From Aspergillus flavus (lineage: Eukaryota > Ascomycota > Eurotiomycetes > Eurotiales > Aspergillaceae): DNA of 64,000 bases. The first letter of the stretch is position 1. Every line of letters begins with the position of its first letter. Under the pieces are notes generated by a model, which saw only the letters and a list, made by a program, of their open reading frames with translations, ran no database searches and was not told the origin of the DNA. The position numbers were made by a program, and so were the translations under genes. Positions 45,859 through 56,092 of this stretch are shown here, in pieces. The stretch is taken from assembly GCF_009017415.1 (NCBI RefSeq), contig NC_092407.1:4960001-5024000 (forward strand), written 5' to 3'.

Positions 45859-46692
45859 TTATCGCGAGAGCTTCATGTGGCGGTTGACGTCCTTGTAGAG
45901 CAGGTAACGGAACTTGCCAGGGCCACCGGCATAACAGGCCTGAGGGCAAAAGGCACGCAGCCACATGAAATCACCGGCTTCCACCTCGACCCAGTCCTGA
46001 TTGAGGCGGTAGACGGCTTTTCCTTCGAGGACATACAGTCCGTGTTCCATGACATGAGTTTCGGCGAAGGGGATAACACCACCCGGTTCAAAGGTGACAA
46101 TAGTGACATGCATGTCATGACGCAGATCAGTCGGGTCCACAAAACGAGTGGTGGCCCAAGCATTGTTGGTGTTTGGCATGGCCGTAGGCACGATATCCCG
46201 TTCATTGAGGAAGAGTGGGTCGGGAGCATCCAGTCCGGCCACGGCTTCATAGGCTTTCCGGATCCAATGGAAACGAGCGGTCGCCACGCCCGTGTTGCGC
46301 AGCGTCCATCCGCTTTTCGGCGGCAGATATGCGTATCCCCCCTCCGTCAGTCGGTGCGTCTCGCCGCCCAACGTGATGCTCACTTCGCCTTCCACCACAA
46401 AGATCACCCCCTCAGCGCCCTCGTCCAGTTCGGCGCGGTCGCTACCACCCCCTGGTTGCACTTCCATGATGTATTGTGAGAAGGTCTCGGCAAAGCCCGA
46501 CAATGGACGCGCAATCACCCACAACCGTGTCTGCTCCCAGAAGGGGAGGAAACTCGTCACGATGTCGCTGAATGTGCCTTTCGGGATGACTGCGTAGGCT
46601 TCGGTGAACATGGCACGGTCGGTCAGAAGCTGCGTCTGCGGTGGTAACCCGCCGGTTGGTGCATAATAGGCACTGATCTTGTCGTTGCCCAT
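45859..46692 (-). CDS. Bicupin, (S)-ureidoglycine aminohydrolase-like (AllE/UGHY family), 277 aa
   Basis: Single exon. There are two cupin domains: EGVIFVVEGEVSITLGGE in the N-terminal half and HGLYVLEGKAVYRLNQDW in the C-terminal half. The C-terminal cupin carries Glu211, His213, His217 and Gln251, the same spacing (2, 4, 34) as the Mn ligands Glu235, His237, His241 and Gln275 known for plant ureidoglycine aminohydrolase. The end (CPQACYAGGPGKFRYLLYKDVNRH) also matches the family. That enzyme releases ammonia from ureidoglycine in allantoin breakdown. Fungi usually degrade allantoate by another route (allantoicase), so the true substrate here may differ. It starts about 520 bp from the end of the siderophore transporter. 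Confidence 0.85.
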   Translation of the reverse strand: MGNDKISAYYAPTGGLPPQTQLLTDRAMFTEAYAVIPKGTFSDIVTSFLPFWEQTRLWVIARPLSGFAETFSQYIMEVQPGGGSDRAELDEGAEGVIFVVEGEVSITLGGETHRLTEGGYAYLPPKSGWTLRNTGVATARFHWIRKAYEAVAGLDAPDPLFLNERDIVPTAMPNTNNAWATTRFVDPTDLRHDMHVTIVTFEPGGVIPFAETHVMEHGLYVLEGKAVYRLNQDWVEVEAGDFMWLRAFCPQACYAGGPGKFRYLLYKDVNRHMKLSR

Positions 46693-47210
46693 GGTGGATG
46701 GTCTTTGGCTGTCAATATGTAAGTGTAGGTATGACAGGCAGCTACTGCAATGTTGGTGGACCTTTTAACTTTAGGTAAATGTCAGACTTCAAAGTAAAGA
46801 GAAGTAAAGAAATGCAGGTCCCTTGCATGTTAAATACGCTCTGTGTCCGGCGTTGACCGATCTCGGGTCAGGCCGACGGTCGCAGCCGTGAATGTGGATC
46901 ACAAAGAGCGGGATTTCTCCGACATTTGGCGGGGAACGTGACTTATCTGCATTCCACCCTGTTATTCTGATTGTTAATGGCTTTTTCATGTATGGTGTTT
47001 GCAATTCTCTGTCACTTGGCACAATAGTATATCTTGTTATTGTAATTAGTTGCTAATTCGAAATACGACCTTGAGTGTTACTACTAGTAGCATATTGACA
47101 GTCATGGCTCTTTGAAGATATATATATATTGCATTGAAATGGAAATATCAACTTTTATGAGTTATACTCTTCTTGTAGTCCACCAGAGAAAGGCATTATT
47201 GAAGGAGACC
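46693..47210. other. Intergenic region
   Basis: Promoter of the bicupin gene and 3' flank of the transporter. A TATA-like atatatatat occurs near 47120. No gene. Confidence 0.45.
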
Positions 47211-49117
47211 TTAACTACGTCTCCTTGAGATAATATACTTAATACGAGTCCAAAAGCTTCGTTCGTTCTTGCCACGTGTGGGAATATCCACCGGTTTGCC
47301 ATCCAGCCCTAAATTGGTGACTGCATTCTGCTGCTTACCAAGGTAATAGTCTACGATAATAAAAATGTAAGCATAAACCCTGTTGTGAATAGTGGAAACA
47401 GAAAGAGGGAATTACCGGGCATTAGGAAGGAACAGAGAACAGACAGCGTGGAGATCGCAGCAGCGACAATGAAAATGATGCCGTTGGTGCGCGTATAAGC
47501 TCGAATGGCCCCCTCACGAATTGGATCGTCAAGGTCATACTGGGTGCGAAGAATGTCCACAGAGCCATAGATCTTCTTGAGTGTACTGTCTGGCGTATCT
47601 GGAAGCTCATCGCGCATAAATCCGAGCATCTTATCCGTCCAGATTGCGGAGGCAATGGCATACCCGGCAGCACTACCCAGGTACGTCCAGAGAAAATAGG
47701 CCGCGATGATCGATGCCATGTCCTCATGAGGAACGGAGGCCATCGCTCCGATTCGAGACCCCAGGGCAGTCAAGGCGCTTGTTCCCAGGAGTACCTGTGA
47801 GATGGCGAGGGCCGCCGTGCTTTGGGTGCTTCGCTGGTTACTTGTGAAACAGGTAGCGTAGCCAACGACCTTAAGCACAGCCCCAATAATCATCTGCGTT
47901 TTATAACGGTGGTATCGGACCTGGAGGAAACCACCAACTAGGCTAAAGATAGTGATCGCAAGATTCCTGGCCCCAGTAAAGACCGTCCAGGTGTAGTTAT
48001 CCCAGCCCTTGATGATATAGATATACGACGAGAAATAGTTGCTGCCGAGAGTAGTTGTCATCTGGTCGAAAAGGTTGGCACCCAATGCAGCTAGGAACAC
48101 CTTATTTGCGATGATTCGCTTCGTCATCATAGGTTTGGGTGCTAAGTAAATCTCAAACACAACAAACAGCACGAGAATGGCAAAGCCAGTCGCTTCCATG
48201 GCTATCATGCTGCGGTTGTTCCAGCCGTTCTCGGCAGACTCGGCGAGTGATAGAGGGAGAAGGATCAACGAGAAGGAAAACCCGAGTAACACGAGGCCCG
48301 GAATATCAATCGCAACTAGGCATTGCCAGGCAGTATATAGCGTGGTTTGTTCTCCTTTCTCTGCCAAACTGCTCCCCATGATTCCCATCCTGCGAGCTCT
48401 CTGTTGCGTTCCGTATAATGCTATGATCGCTGGGGTTAGCAGAACCGGGACCATGATAGCAAACATGCCCAGACCCCATCTCCACTCATCTGGGACAAAG
48501 GCATCAACAACGAAGCCATTGGTGAAAGTGGTCACGAGGTAGGGAGCGATGATCATGCTGGTCCAGAAACCACGCCATTGCAGGGTCGTCAAGTCACCAA
48601 CAATGATTTGGCAGAGGATGTTTAGGCCAGCCTTTCCAACTGCAGTCAGGGCAACGCCAACGGTGTAGGCCACGAAGTTCGTGCAACTGGCCGCGACAGC
48701 ATATCCTACAACGTAGAATAGTAGAGAGATGATATAGCTTGTCGGACGGGACAAGACGTCTGCCAGCTTGCCAATCACTGGCTTGGAGATACCGTTAATG
48801 ACAGTGCTGGCGGTGTTCACGGCGCCTAGCTGGGCGTGCATTTGAAAAGAGGAGGCCGCAATCATGGTGAACTGTTGGGTCACCCCCTCATCCATGGCGT
48901 AGACAAACATAGTGAGCCCGAGAGAGGTTATAATAGTAACGAGGAGTAGGCGACCGGTTAGACCAGTGTGGTAGAGAACCTTGTTAAAGCCCTCCACGCT
49001 GCCGAAACTTGCATTCTCGCGTTCTGGTGACTGGTCATCACGCGTCTTTAGGCCGAATTCTTTCCCCTGGTGAACGTAGGTGGGAGAGGTTTCGACTGTA
49101 TCCGTCTCCGATGGCAT
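47211..49117 (-). CDS. Siderophore-iron transporter (MFS, SIT/ARN family), 613 aa
   Basis: Exons 47416..49117 and 47211..47350; intron 47351..47415 (65 bp). The second exon supplies the family-typical tail (DYYLGKQQNAVTN...GKPVDIPTRGKNE). SIT hallmarks are the hydrophilic N-terminus, FVYAMDEGVTQQFTMIAASSFQMHAQLGAVNTA, PVIGKLADVLSRPTSYI, and NLFDQMTTTLGSNYFSSYIYIIKGWDNYTWTVF. Fourteen membrane segments are expected. It imports ferric siderophores across the plasma or vesicle membrane, with proton symport. Without the second exon the protein would end in an unrelated hydrophobic run, which supports the splice. Confidence 0.92.
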
Positions 49118-49545
49118 TTTTGGGCAGGACGATCAGATTCGAGGCTTCTTGTTTTTAAATATGATCCTGGGAACGGTAGGACAGGTAGAAAGCCACGACC
49201 GAGTTATTAGAGGTCGGTACCGATGGAAAAATACTCAGCCTTTGCCGTCTGTGCCGACGTTGCAACTCGGCCGTTGACAGTAAACTAGGCAAATCTTGTT
49301 ATATGTGTGTACCTTGGTAGCTGGAGGGTCCGGAAAACAGAGCTACTCTACGGTGGGCCCTTGATGCCCTGGCAGATGGCCAATCCAATGCCAAGAATTC
49401 AACCTTCCTTTAGCCTCCATGAGGGTATTCGCGGTTGTTTGCGCGGGAAAGAATAATAACCCGCTAATCCATTAGTAATTGGACTGGTTATACTATTACA
49501 CCATCTCGATATTCCCCCGCCCTACATCCCAGCAATGTTACGTAT

Positions 49546-49621
49546 CGATAAACCAGGGCTACGCCGGGAACCGACCCACAGCACACGAAAGAGTTGTTTA
49601 GGGATGGCGCTAGTCCGATAA
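49546..49621 (+). promoter_or_regulatory. Two GATA-type sites upstream of the siderophore transporter
   Basis: CGATAA at 49546-49551 and 49616-49621, both HGATAR, 430-505 bp upstream of the transporter ATG. Iron-repressive GATA factors (SreA type) control SIT genes in Aspergilli, but their preferred site is longer (ATCWGATAA), so this is weak evidence. Confidence 0.28.
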
Positions 49622-49670
49622 GCCGGCGGTCATGAGGTTAGGGATATAGTGTGTCATCCGGACAGGCGGG

Positions 49671-50090
49671 TTAACTGAATCCATTCAGCTGAGGGACTTG
49701 ACTAGGAACCCCCCATGTTACTATCTTCTTAAGTGTTTCTTGGAAGAGCTGCAGTTCCTGATCGGACACCTCGAAATCAACAATGAGCTGTGGTTCTATG
49801 CCGAGAATGCCGGCCATGGATTCGGCGAAGTCGAAAGTTGCCCGCTTCCCCGAGAAGGCGACCTGCTCCAGCCCTCCGTATACTGCCTCACCCGATCCAA
49901 GGGTTACGCAGTAGCTGTTATTGAAGTAATCATCGGTTCCGCGATCACCGTCCCATAGATCTTCTGCGAGAAGTTCGCGCTGGAAGATCATCGCCAAGCC
50001 TGAACCATTAGGCCCTTCGGAAAAGCCTGCCTCGAGAACTTGGTAGTCCTGGTCAGCTAGACCACCAGCAGATTGCGCAGTGATTTTCAT
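49671..50090 (-). CDS. Imm10-like (immunity protein 10 family) protein, 139 aa
   Basis: Single exon with ATG at 50090. The sequence follows the layout of the bacterial Imm10 family: N-terminal strand MKITAQSAGGLADQDYQVLEAGF, a short strand LAMIFQRE, then YCVTLGSGEAVYGGLEQVAFSGKRATFDF (the conserved YGG block), LGIEPQLIVDFEVSDQELQLFQETLKKIV. In bacteria such proteins neutralise polymorphic toxins and lie beside the toxin gene. None is visible here. The assignment is from remembered family pattern, not from a search. No signal peptide, no membrane helix. Confidence 0.65.
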   Translation of the reverse strand: MKITAQSAGGLADQDYQVLEAGFSEGPNGSGLAMIFQRELLAEDLWDGDRGTDDYFNNSYCVTLGSGEAVYGGLEQVAFSGKRATFDFAESMAGILGIEPQLIVDFEVSDQELQLFQETLKKIVTWGVPSQVPQLNGFS

Positions 50091-50958
50091 TGTGGCCTCT
50101 TGCTGTGTCCCAGAATTTGAGCCATTAGCTTTCCTGTCAGCTGTACACGAAGTGCTGGAGAGTGATTGTTCAATAAGAGGAGATGTATGGGGAACAGGAG
50201 CTTGAATGTGTTTTGATGAGAGTGAACGTCAACCCCACTTGCACTCAGGGCCGTTAATCACGCTATACTACATCCAGTAATATTATGCGCCTCAGGCATG
50301 AACTTCCCGATTTGGAACTCGGCGAACGGACATGTCTAGATGGAAGTCTTGATGGGATATCTCTGGACGTCAATCGAGACAGGTAGATCTTCCCCCCCCC
50401 AAAAAAAAGAAAAGAAAAGAAAAAGAAAAACTCGACCAGAGGTTAGCTGGAGACCAAACGGAAAGGTAATTGGACATTGAAACGCTGCCAATTGTCAACA
50501 ATGTCTTGGATATAAGTTGAACGTTCAAATAGTGAAACGCCAACAGGCTGCACCGGCAACAATAGGGATATACAGTTTTGTCCAAATTACCGTCATCCTA
50601 TGTTACTGGGTGTTTCTTGTTGGCTTAAGCCGCGAAACATAGCAACATTCACCATAAAGCTATTGTAGTCTGTAGTTGTATTCGAGCATGCATCTAGCAA
50701 GCTGGGCGCAGGCCAGTAAAAGCCGAGTATCAACATATGCAAACAGACCATCCGACACCGAGACAACCAACTCCTTGACCGCCACATTCCCCATCACGGA
50801 ACTACTCCCCCATATTCATAATCTTGTCGTGTAGTGTGAGAGCGTAGGATTTCGTTAGGCGATATCCGTGCCGCATAGGAAAAACCTGGTGAACGATGGC
50901 TATGGTATATGGTCAGTACATGTTCGATTGGCATATCGGTAAAAAGCACGTACTTCTC
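50091..50958. other. Intergenic region with homopolymer tracts
   Basis: Includes a C run followed by an A-rich tract (about 50391-50430). No gene seen. Confidence 0.45.
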
Positions 50959-51447
50959 CTAGTTCTTCGAAGGACAGTTGTTAAGAGCCACACAGCCAGA
51001 CTCTCTGGTAACCAAAGCTGCTCTCTTTTCAGGACAGGTGTTCAAGATGATACAGCCAGCCTCTCGTTCGGACAGACCGTTGAAAAGTTCCCGCTTTTCG
51101 GGACATGTTCCAAGAATGATACAGCCGGTCTCTCTCTCCGACAAACCTGCAACCTCTTCTCTCTTGCCAGGGCAGTTGTTCAGCGCCACACAGCCAGATT
51201 CTCTCTTTTCAGGACAAGTACCCAGAATGATACATCCTGCTTCCCTTTCGGAGAGGCCCACAAGGGATTCCCTCTTTTCCGGGCAGTTGTTGAGGACGAT
51301 GCAGCCAGCTTCCTTCTCAGAGATGCCTTCCAAAATACTCCTTTTAGCAGGGCAATTGTTGAGGGCAACACAGCCGGACTCCCTCTTGTCTGCTGGCAGA
51401 GCAAGCACAAGGGGAGTTACCACTGCAAGGAGTGCAAGAAGACGCAT
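50959..51447 (-). CDS. Kex2-processed repeat precursor (secreted, seven cysteine-pair peptide cores), 162 aa
   Basis: Single exon. A signal peptide (MRLLALLAVVTPLVLA) is followed by LPADKR and then seven cores, each with Cys-x5-Cys-Pro. Three identical short cores read ESGCVALNNCP. Four variant cores read E(A/T)GCI(I/V)L(G/N)(T/N)CPE and are preceded by a spacer ending SE(R/K). Lys-Arg occurs at residues 21-22, 35-36, 58-59, 81-82, 95-96, 118-119 and 141-142. The last core ends PSKN. This is the architecture of fungal Kex2-processed repeat proteins, which include alpha-type pheromones and dikaritin precursors. It lacks the Trp of Aspergillus pheromones, and no DUF3328 (UstY) enzyme is in the window. 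Probable products are small disulfide-closed peptides of unknown role. Confidence 0.85.
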   Translation of the reverse strand: MRLLALLAVVTPLVLALPADKRESGCVALNNCPAKRSILEGISEKEAGCIVLNNCPEKRESLVGLSEREAGCIILGTCPEKRESGCVALNNCPGKREEVAGLSERETGCIILGTCPEKRELFNGLSEREAGCIILNTCPEKRAALVTRESGCVALNNCPSKN

Positions 51448-51544
51448 AATGAAAGAGAAATAAGTAGGATATGATAAGGTGACAAAAACGCAAGTTCTCT
51501 GGAAGCTGGTTTGTCTAGGTCATGACATCGCACCGAGTAGGGCA

Positions 51545-51551
51545 ATTTATA
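51545..51551 (-). promoter_or_regulatory. TATA box of the repeat-precursor gene
   Basis: TATAAAT on the minus strand, about 98 bp upstream of the ATG at 51447. Confidence 0.45.
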
Positions 51552-52352
51552 TGCTCGGGTGGACCATATTTCTGTTCCCGACCCTCTTTCACCACAAGTG
51601 AAGGATGCAAATAAGGTTCTAACAAGCCCTGTCAAGCGGCCTAAGCTAATCCCCGCATTCATAGTCCTCTGTGATTAGCCCATGATCGAGGAAAAGGAAG
51701 CACTAGGCTGGAGACTTGGGGACCGAAGGAGAATTGCGACAGGCCACGTGGTTCCCCATGTATGAGAGAGCGCAGTCCTCCCAGCGAGATACAATATCTG
51801 GTTGGGCGAAATGCTGAATCGGACTTTACTATACATCCGCTCCCGTGGTGATCGCCATTGTGAACACGGAAGGATTCATCTACTTTCCGTTGGCGTGGTA
51901 AAGGAATGTAACATCGGCACATTGGATTATTGTGTATAGATGCTATTGGTAAATACCCGCAATATGGCAGTGAATACATCATACTGGCGATGTTTCAAGC
52001 AGGTTCAGTTTCGCATGACGCGAGCAATGTCCCACTACGTGCATTGGAGGAAATATTATACACCAATTAGGAAAGCTTGCAGAGATAGAATATGCTACAA
52101 GTGACACAATCTGTGCTAGTTTCCTACTATATACCCACTAGATACATTCAAAAGCCTTCGTGCAGTGCGAATAATCTATAGACAATAAGCTTTATCTTGG
52201 CGGGATGTGGATCAATGCTTGCATTGCGCTTGCCACCACGCTGGAGGTTGTCCCTCCGGCTAACCTCAATCACTAGCATCACCAGCATCATCCGTGGCAC
52301 GCACATTGCTTTTAGTAATGGTACAGAAGAGGTAGCAAAGAAACAAAACTAC
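51552..52352. other. Intergenic region
   Basis: No gene supported. Upstream flank of the repeat-precursor gene and 3' flank of the AAA+ gene. Confidence 0.45.
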
Positions 52353-55300
52353 TCAGGACTCAGAAGAATCACCGGCTTCCTCTTCCTCCTTCTTTGACCT
52401 GCGGTCTCGATAAAATCTTTTCAATATTCGTGCGATCTCTTCCAGCGTGATTTCCATCGGCTGCCCGGCTGGTAATGGGTTCATGAACAACTGCAGAGTA
52501 ATCTCTTTTGCAATGGCTCCGACATCTCGCGCGTTCGCCCATGATGCCGTTTCCCCTAATTTCTTGAACAGTACTAGGACCCTTTGTTGTACATGCACTG
52601 CTCTGGGACGAAGAATGTTGATCTTTTTATCAAGGAGCTTTGCCTGAAGAAGGCGCAGGCAGTCCTTGGGTCGCAATCTGGGGAATACTATCTCAGTGAA
52701 GCGGCTGCGTAATCCTTCATTAGTGCTCAGGAGTTGGTCCATAGAGCGTTCATATCCAGCCAGAACGATCACCAACTTGTTCATATATCGCTCCTTGGTC
52801 ATGCAGTCAACCAGTTCGCCAACAGCCTCCCGAGTAAAGGCATCTCTAAGTATCCCCAAGCGGTATGCCTCGTCGATGAAGAGCACTTTACCCAGAGCCT
52901 GTTCTAGCAAGTTCTTTACCTTTGGCCCAGTCTGACCCACATACGTCCCGATCAGGTCGGTGACCGAGCAATCCATTACTTCTGTAGTGGAGAGAAAGCC
53001 CATAGAGTAGTACATTTTGCCTAAGGCACGAGCTGTCGTGGTCTTTCCGCTACCAGGGGGACCTTTGAATATAAAACTGAAAGGTACCTCCTCACGCGGG
53101 TTAAGACCGCGTGTGTTCATATTTGCCGTCATGGTTTGATATCCCTCAAAGGTCCCTATTATAGTCTCGAACCCAACAAGATTATGAAAAAGTGAACGAA
53201 GGTCTTGACTATTCCGCAGTCCACGATCGTACTGTGGGTCAAAGTCCTGGGGCTGTAACATAATTTGAGCCCGATCGTCATTGCTCGAGGGAGGCGTTGG
53301 CTTATCCGATCCCTGACCTTCTTCAGCTTCGATGCGCTTACTGTATCTAATGTATGCGCTGCTGAGAAGATTGCGTACGGCACCGCCATTTCCGAAGCTA
53401 GGAAGGTCCCGCTGTCTGCGAAGAAGTTCCATGCCAACGGCTTTGGCTCCATTAGTTGCGGTCGCTTGGTCATGGGCAAGCATGATATCCATAATTTGGC
53501 TTAGTACACCATCATCATAGTTCTCAAAGACAAAGGCGTCCTCTAATGGAAATCTCCGCTGAAAGCCAGGGTTGGTGTTACGATAGAACTCCTTCATTCT
53601 GTCTGGATACCCCATCAGAATGATGCATCTATTCCCCCCCGGCTCATTATCGAAATTGGCGACAATGGTATCTATAATTCCCTTGCGGTAGATATCTGAA
53701 CCATCGATGCCATACTCGGTGCCATGATAGAACGAATGAGCTTCGTCGATGATCAAGACTTTTCCCTCTGTCTGGTGCAATATTTCTTCGGTCTGTTTCT
53801 CTGAATCTCCAACGTATCTTCCTAAAAAGTCTGTTGGCTTCTTCAACACCACCTCCCTGCTCTCAACATACCCCAAATCTGCGAGGATGTGGCCAAAGAG
53901 GGTGGCGGCTGTCGTCTTTCCTGTCCCTGGAGGACCAAGGAATACATAGTTCGGGCTTGTTGTGAGGGGTTTCATTCCCTGTGTTGCGCGGACATAATTG
54001 ATTTGTCCTCGAGAAACCAGTTCTTTGACAGCCTGCTTTACCTTTTCCATCCCGGCCATCCTGTCCAATTTCTTGAAGGATTCACTTTCATCGTAGAATT
54101 TGCTGGGATAGGATCCAAAGAAGTCCGATTCTACCAGTTTGGGGGATAGGTGTGAGAGGCTCATTATACTTTTATCTTCGCTCCGTGTGGCTGTTTCTAG
54201 ATGCTCTGCACGGCGACTGACGACTTTCGTAATCTCAGCTTTGACTTGTTCGAGGCCGACGTTGTTGGGATCGTCCTGCCGATTTCGCATTTGTCGAACA
54301 AACATGCGAAGGAATGGTGCACTCAATCCACCTTGCACTCTGAGATTGCGTTCCTTTAGTTCATTGGCCAGGATCGTGAGTAGCTCGTCCTCTGAGTATC
54401 CCTTGAGATCAACTCTAAGATGAAAACGCCCGTTTGCCCAGGATTGGCTAAGTATGTTTCTAATATGCTCTCTACTCCCTAGTCCGATTAAGACATGTTT
54501 GTCTCGATCGTAGCCATAGAAAGAAATGTCATTGTCTAGGACAATAACCCCAGGCTGGACATGAAGCAATATGTCAGCTGAACTGAAAGAAGAACTACTC
54601 TTTACGAAGCAATGCCACACTAACCTCTTCATCTTTTAAGTTGCAATCTACACCATCGCGCTTGGCCCAGCAGCAGCGAGATGAAAGGCCCAAAAACTCA
54701 AGAAGTGTCTTGTAAAGGTCGGCAATCATGGATCTCTCTGATTCAGCATGACCGGATATTAGGAGGTCCAGACGAAGGCTTCTGATCGTTGGTGGCTGCG
54801 CTTCATTTATCCGCGCTGTTTTGACCCGATCTAGGACAGAGAGAAATTCCTTTTTCACATCGTCGAACCCAACCATCTTCATCAGCCTGTTGAGCGGCGA
54901 ATCGGCCTTAATGGATTTGATCCACTTTTCTTTCTTGTCTTCCCCGGGGTTGAACCCGAAGAGAGAGGGCTCCCAGTGAGCGAATGGAAACGACATCCGT
55001 TCCTTGGGTTTTTTTACCCCAAAGATTACAAAGGGGTCGAAGTGGTAAAAGGGAAAGACGAAGCTGTCCGGCATGTCCGAAGACAAACCCAAGTAAACAC
55101 CATCTGGCTCTCTATCAATACTCCCGTTGGCATTTTGGATAAGCTCCCAGCCTGCCTGGAACGGCTTTGGGCCGTCGATATCCTCGGCCATGTTATCCAG
55201 TTTCGCGTGTTTGTAGCAGCATCCAGAGGGCCCGGAGTTTGATCCATAGAGGCTATCTATTGGACGTGTGTCCTCAGACTCCGCCTCGTCCATCACCTCG

Positions 55301-55476
55301 ATGATATCCACTTCTCCATCTTCATTTTTCTCTTCAGAGCCATCGTCCGTTTGACTATCTGATCGGGGTGATGACATGGAAGATGGTAATGAGGTTCCTT
55401 CTCTTATGTAATCCTCATCCTGCAAATCACTTCTTGGGGTGTCTATGCTATCTGGGCTTTGGTCGCCTGAATCCAT
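52353..55476 (-). CDS. Multi-module AAA+ ATPase (CbxX/CfxQ-like), about 1026 aa
   Basis: Two exons, about 54621..55476 and 52353..54577. The 43-bp intron placement (donor gtgtgg, acceptor gttcag) is the only one found that keeps frame, and its donor is weak. The acidic N-terminus is followed by a degenerate ATPase-like module (LLISGHAESERSMIADLYKTLLEFL, VIVLDN). Two intact AAA+ modules follow: GPPGTGKTTAA with LIIDEAHSF, and GPPGSGKTTTA with LFIDEAYRL. The second also has the sensor and arginine-finger region NEGLRSRFTEIVFP. Homologues are common, variable fungal proteins of unknown role. CbxX-type AAA+ proteins elsewhere remodel Rubisco. The start MDSGDQ was preferred to an in-frame upstream codon. 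Confidence 0.85.
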
Positions 55477-56092
55477 GGGTAGGGGAAGACGTGGATAGTG
55501 GGATGTATGTAAACCTCGAAGAAACAGCAAAAGGTACGAGGACTAAAACGAAGGAAAAAGAACAGATGGGTACAATAAGTAGAAAGAAGGATCAAGAGAA
55601 CAAGACCAATAAGGCTGATCGTGCACCATATGGACAAGTGTGGCAAATACAATATCCATATCATAAACACACACATACGGGTGAAAGCTTCTAAGAGGAA
55701 GCTCAGCGAGGCGCAGTTGTGCCACGTCTACCCTCCATATCTGACTGGCCAGCTTTCTCTAAACTGGGGTCAGTGCCGACAGCGAATCCTATTGGATACT
55801 TCAATATGCAAGGCTGCAAGGCTAGAGCAGAGTTCCGACACACGGCCGACTCAGCTATGTCGATCATATTCGAATTTCTCCGTAAAAAAAAGAAAAGAAA
55901 AGAAAAACATTATATGACACATGGATATGACAGCTACAAAGACCGATCTCAAAAAATTACGCTTTTCACGAAATGGGGCACCAGGAATGAAAGCGGAAAT
56001 ACTATGGTCAAGCTACAACATTCGAAACAATTCACAAGCCATCTGTGTGATATGGATACTCGAAAGGAAAAACAGGAAAAGAGAAAGCCTAC
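55477..56092. other. Intergenic region
   Basis: AAA+ gene promoter and 3' flank of the next minus-strand gene. Short A-rich tract near 55886. No gene. Confidence 0.45.

Noticed and set aside
50959..51447. Idea that the repeat precursor is the mating alpha-pheromone
   Set aside because: Aspergillus pheromone units begin with Trp-Cys and have different cysteine spacing; the cores here have neither.
54589..54620. 28-bp intron (gtaaag...gttcag) in the large AAA+ gene
   Set aside because: It would keep frame but is shorter than any plausible fungal spliceosomal intron; the 43-bp alternative was used instead.
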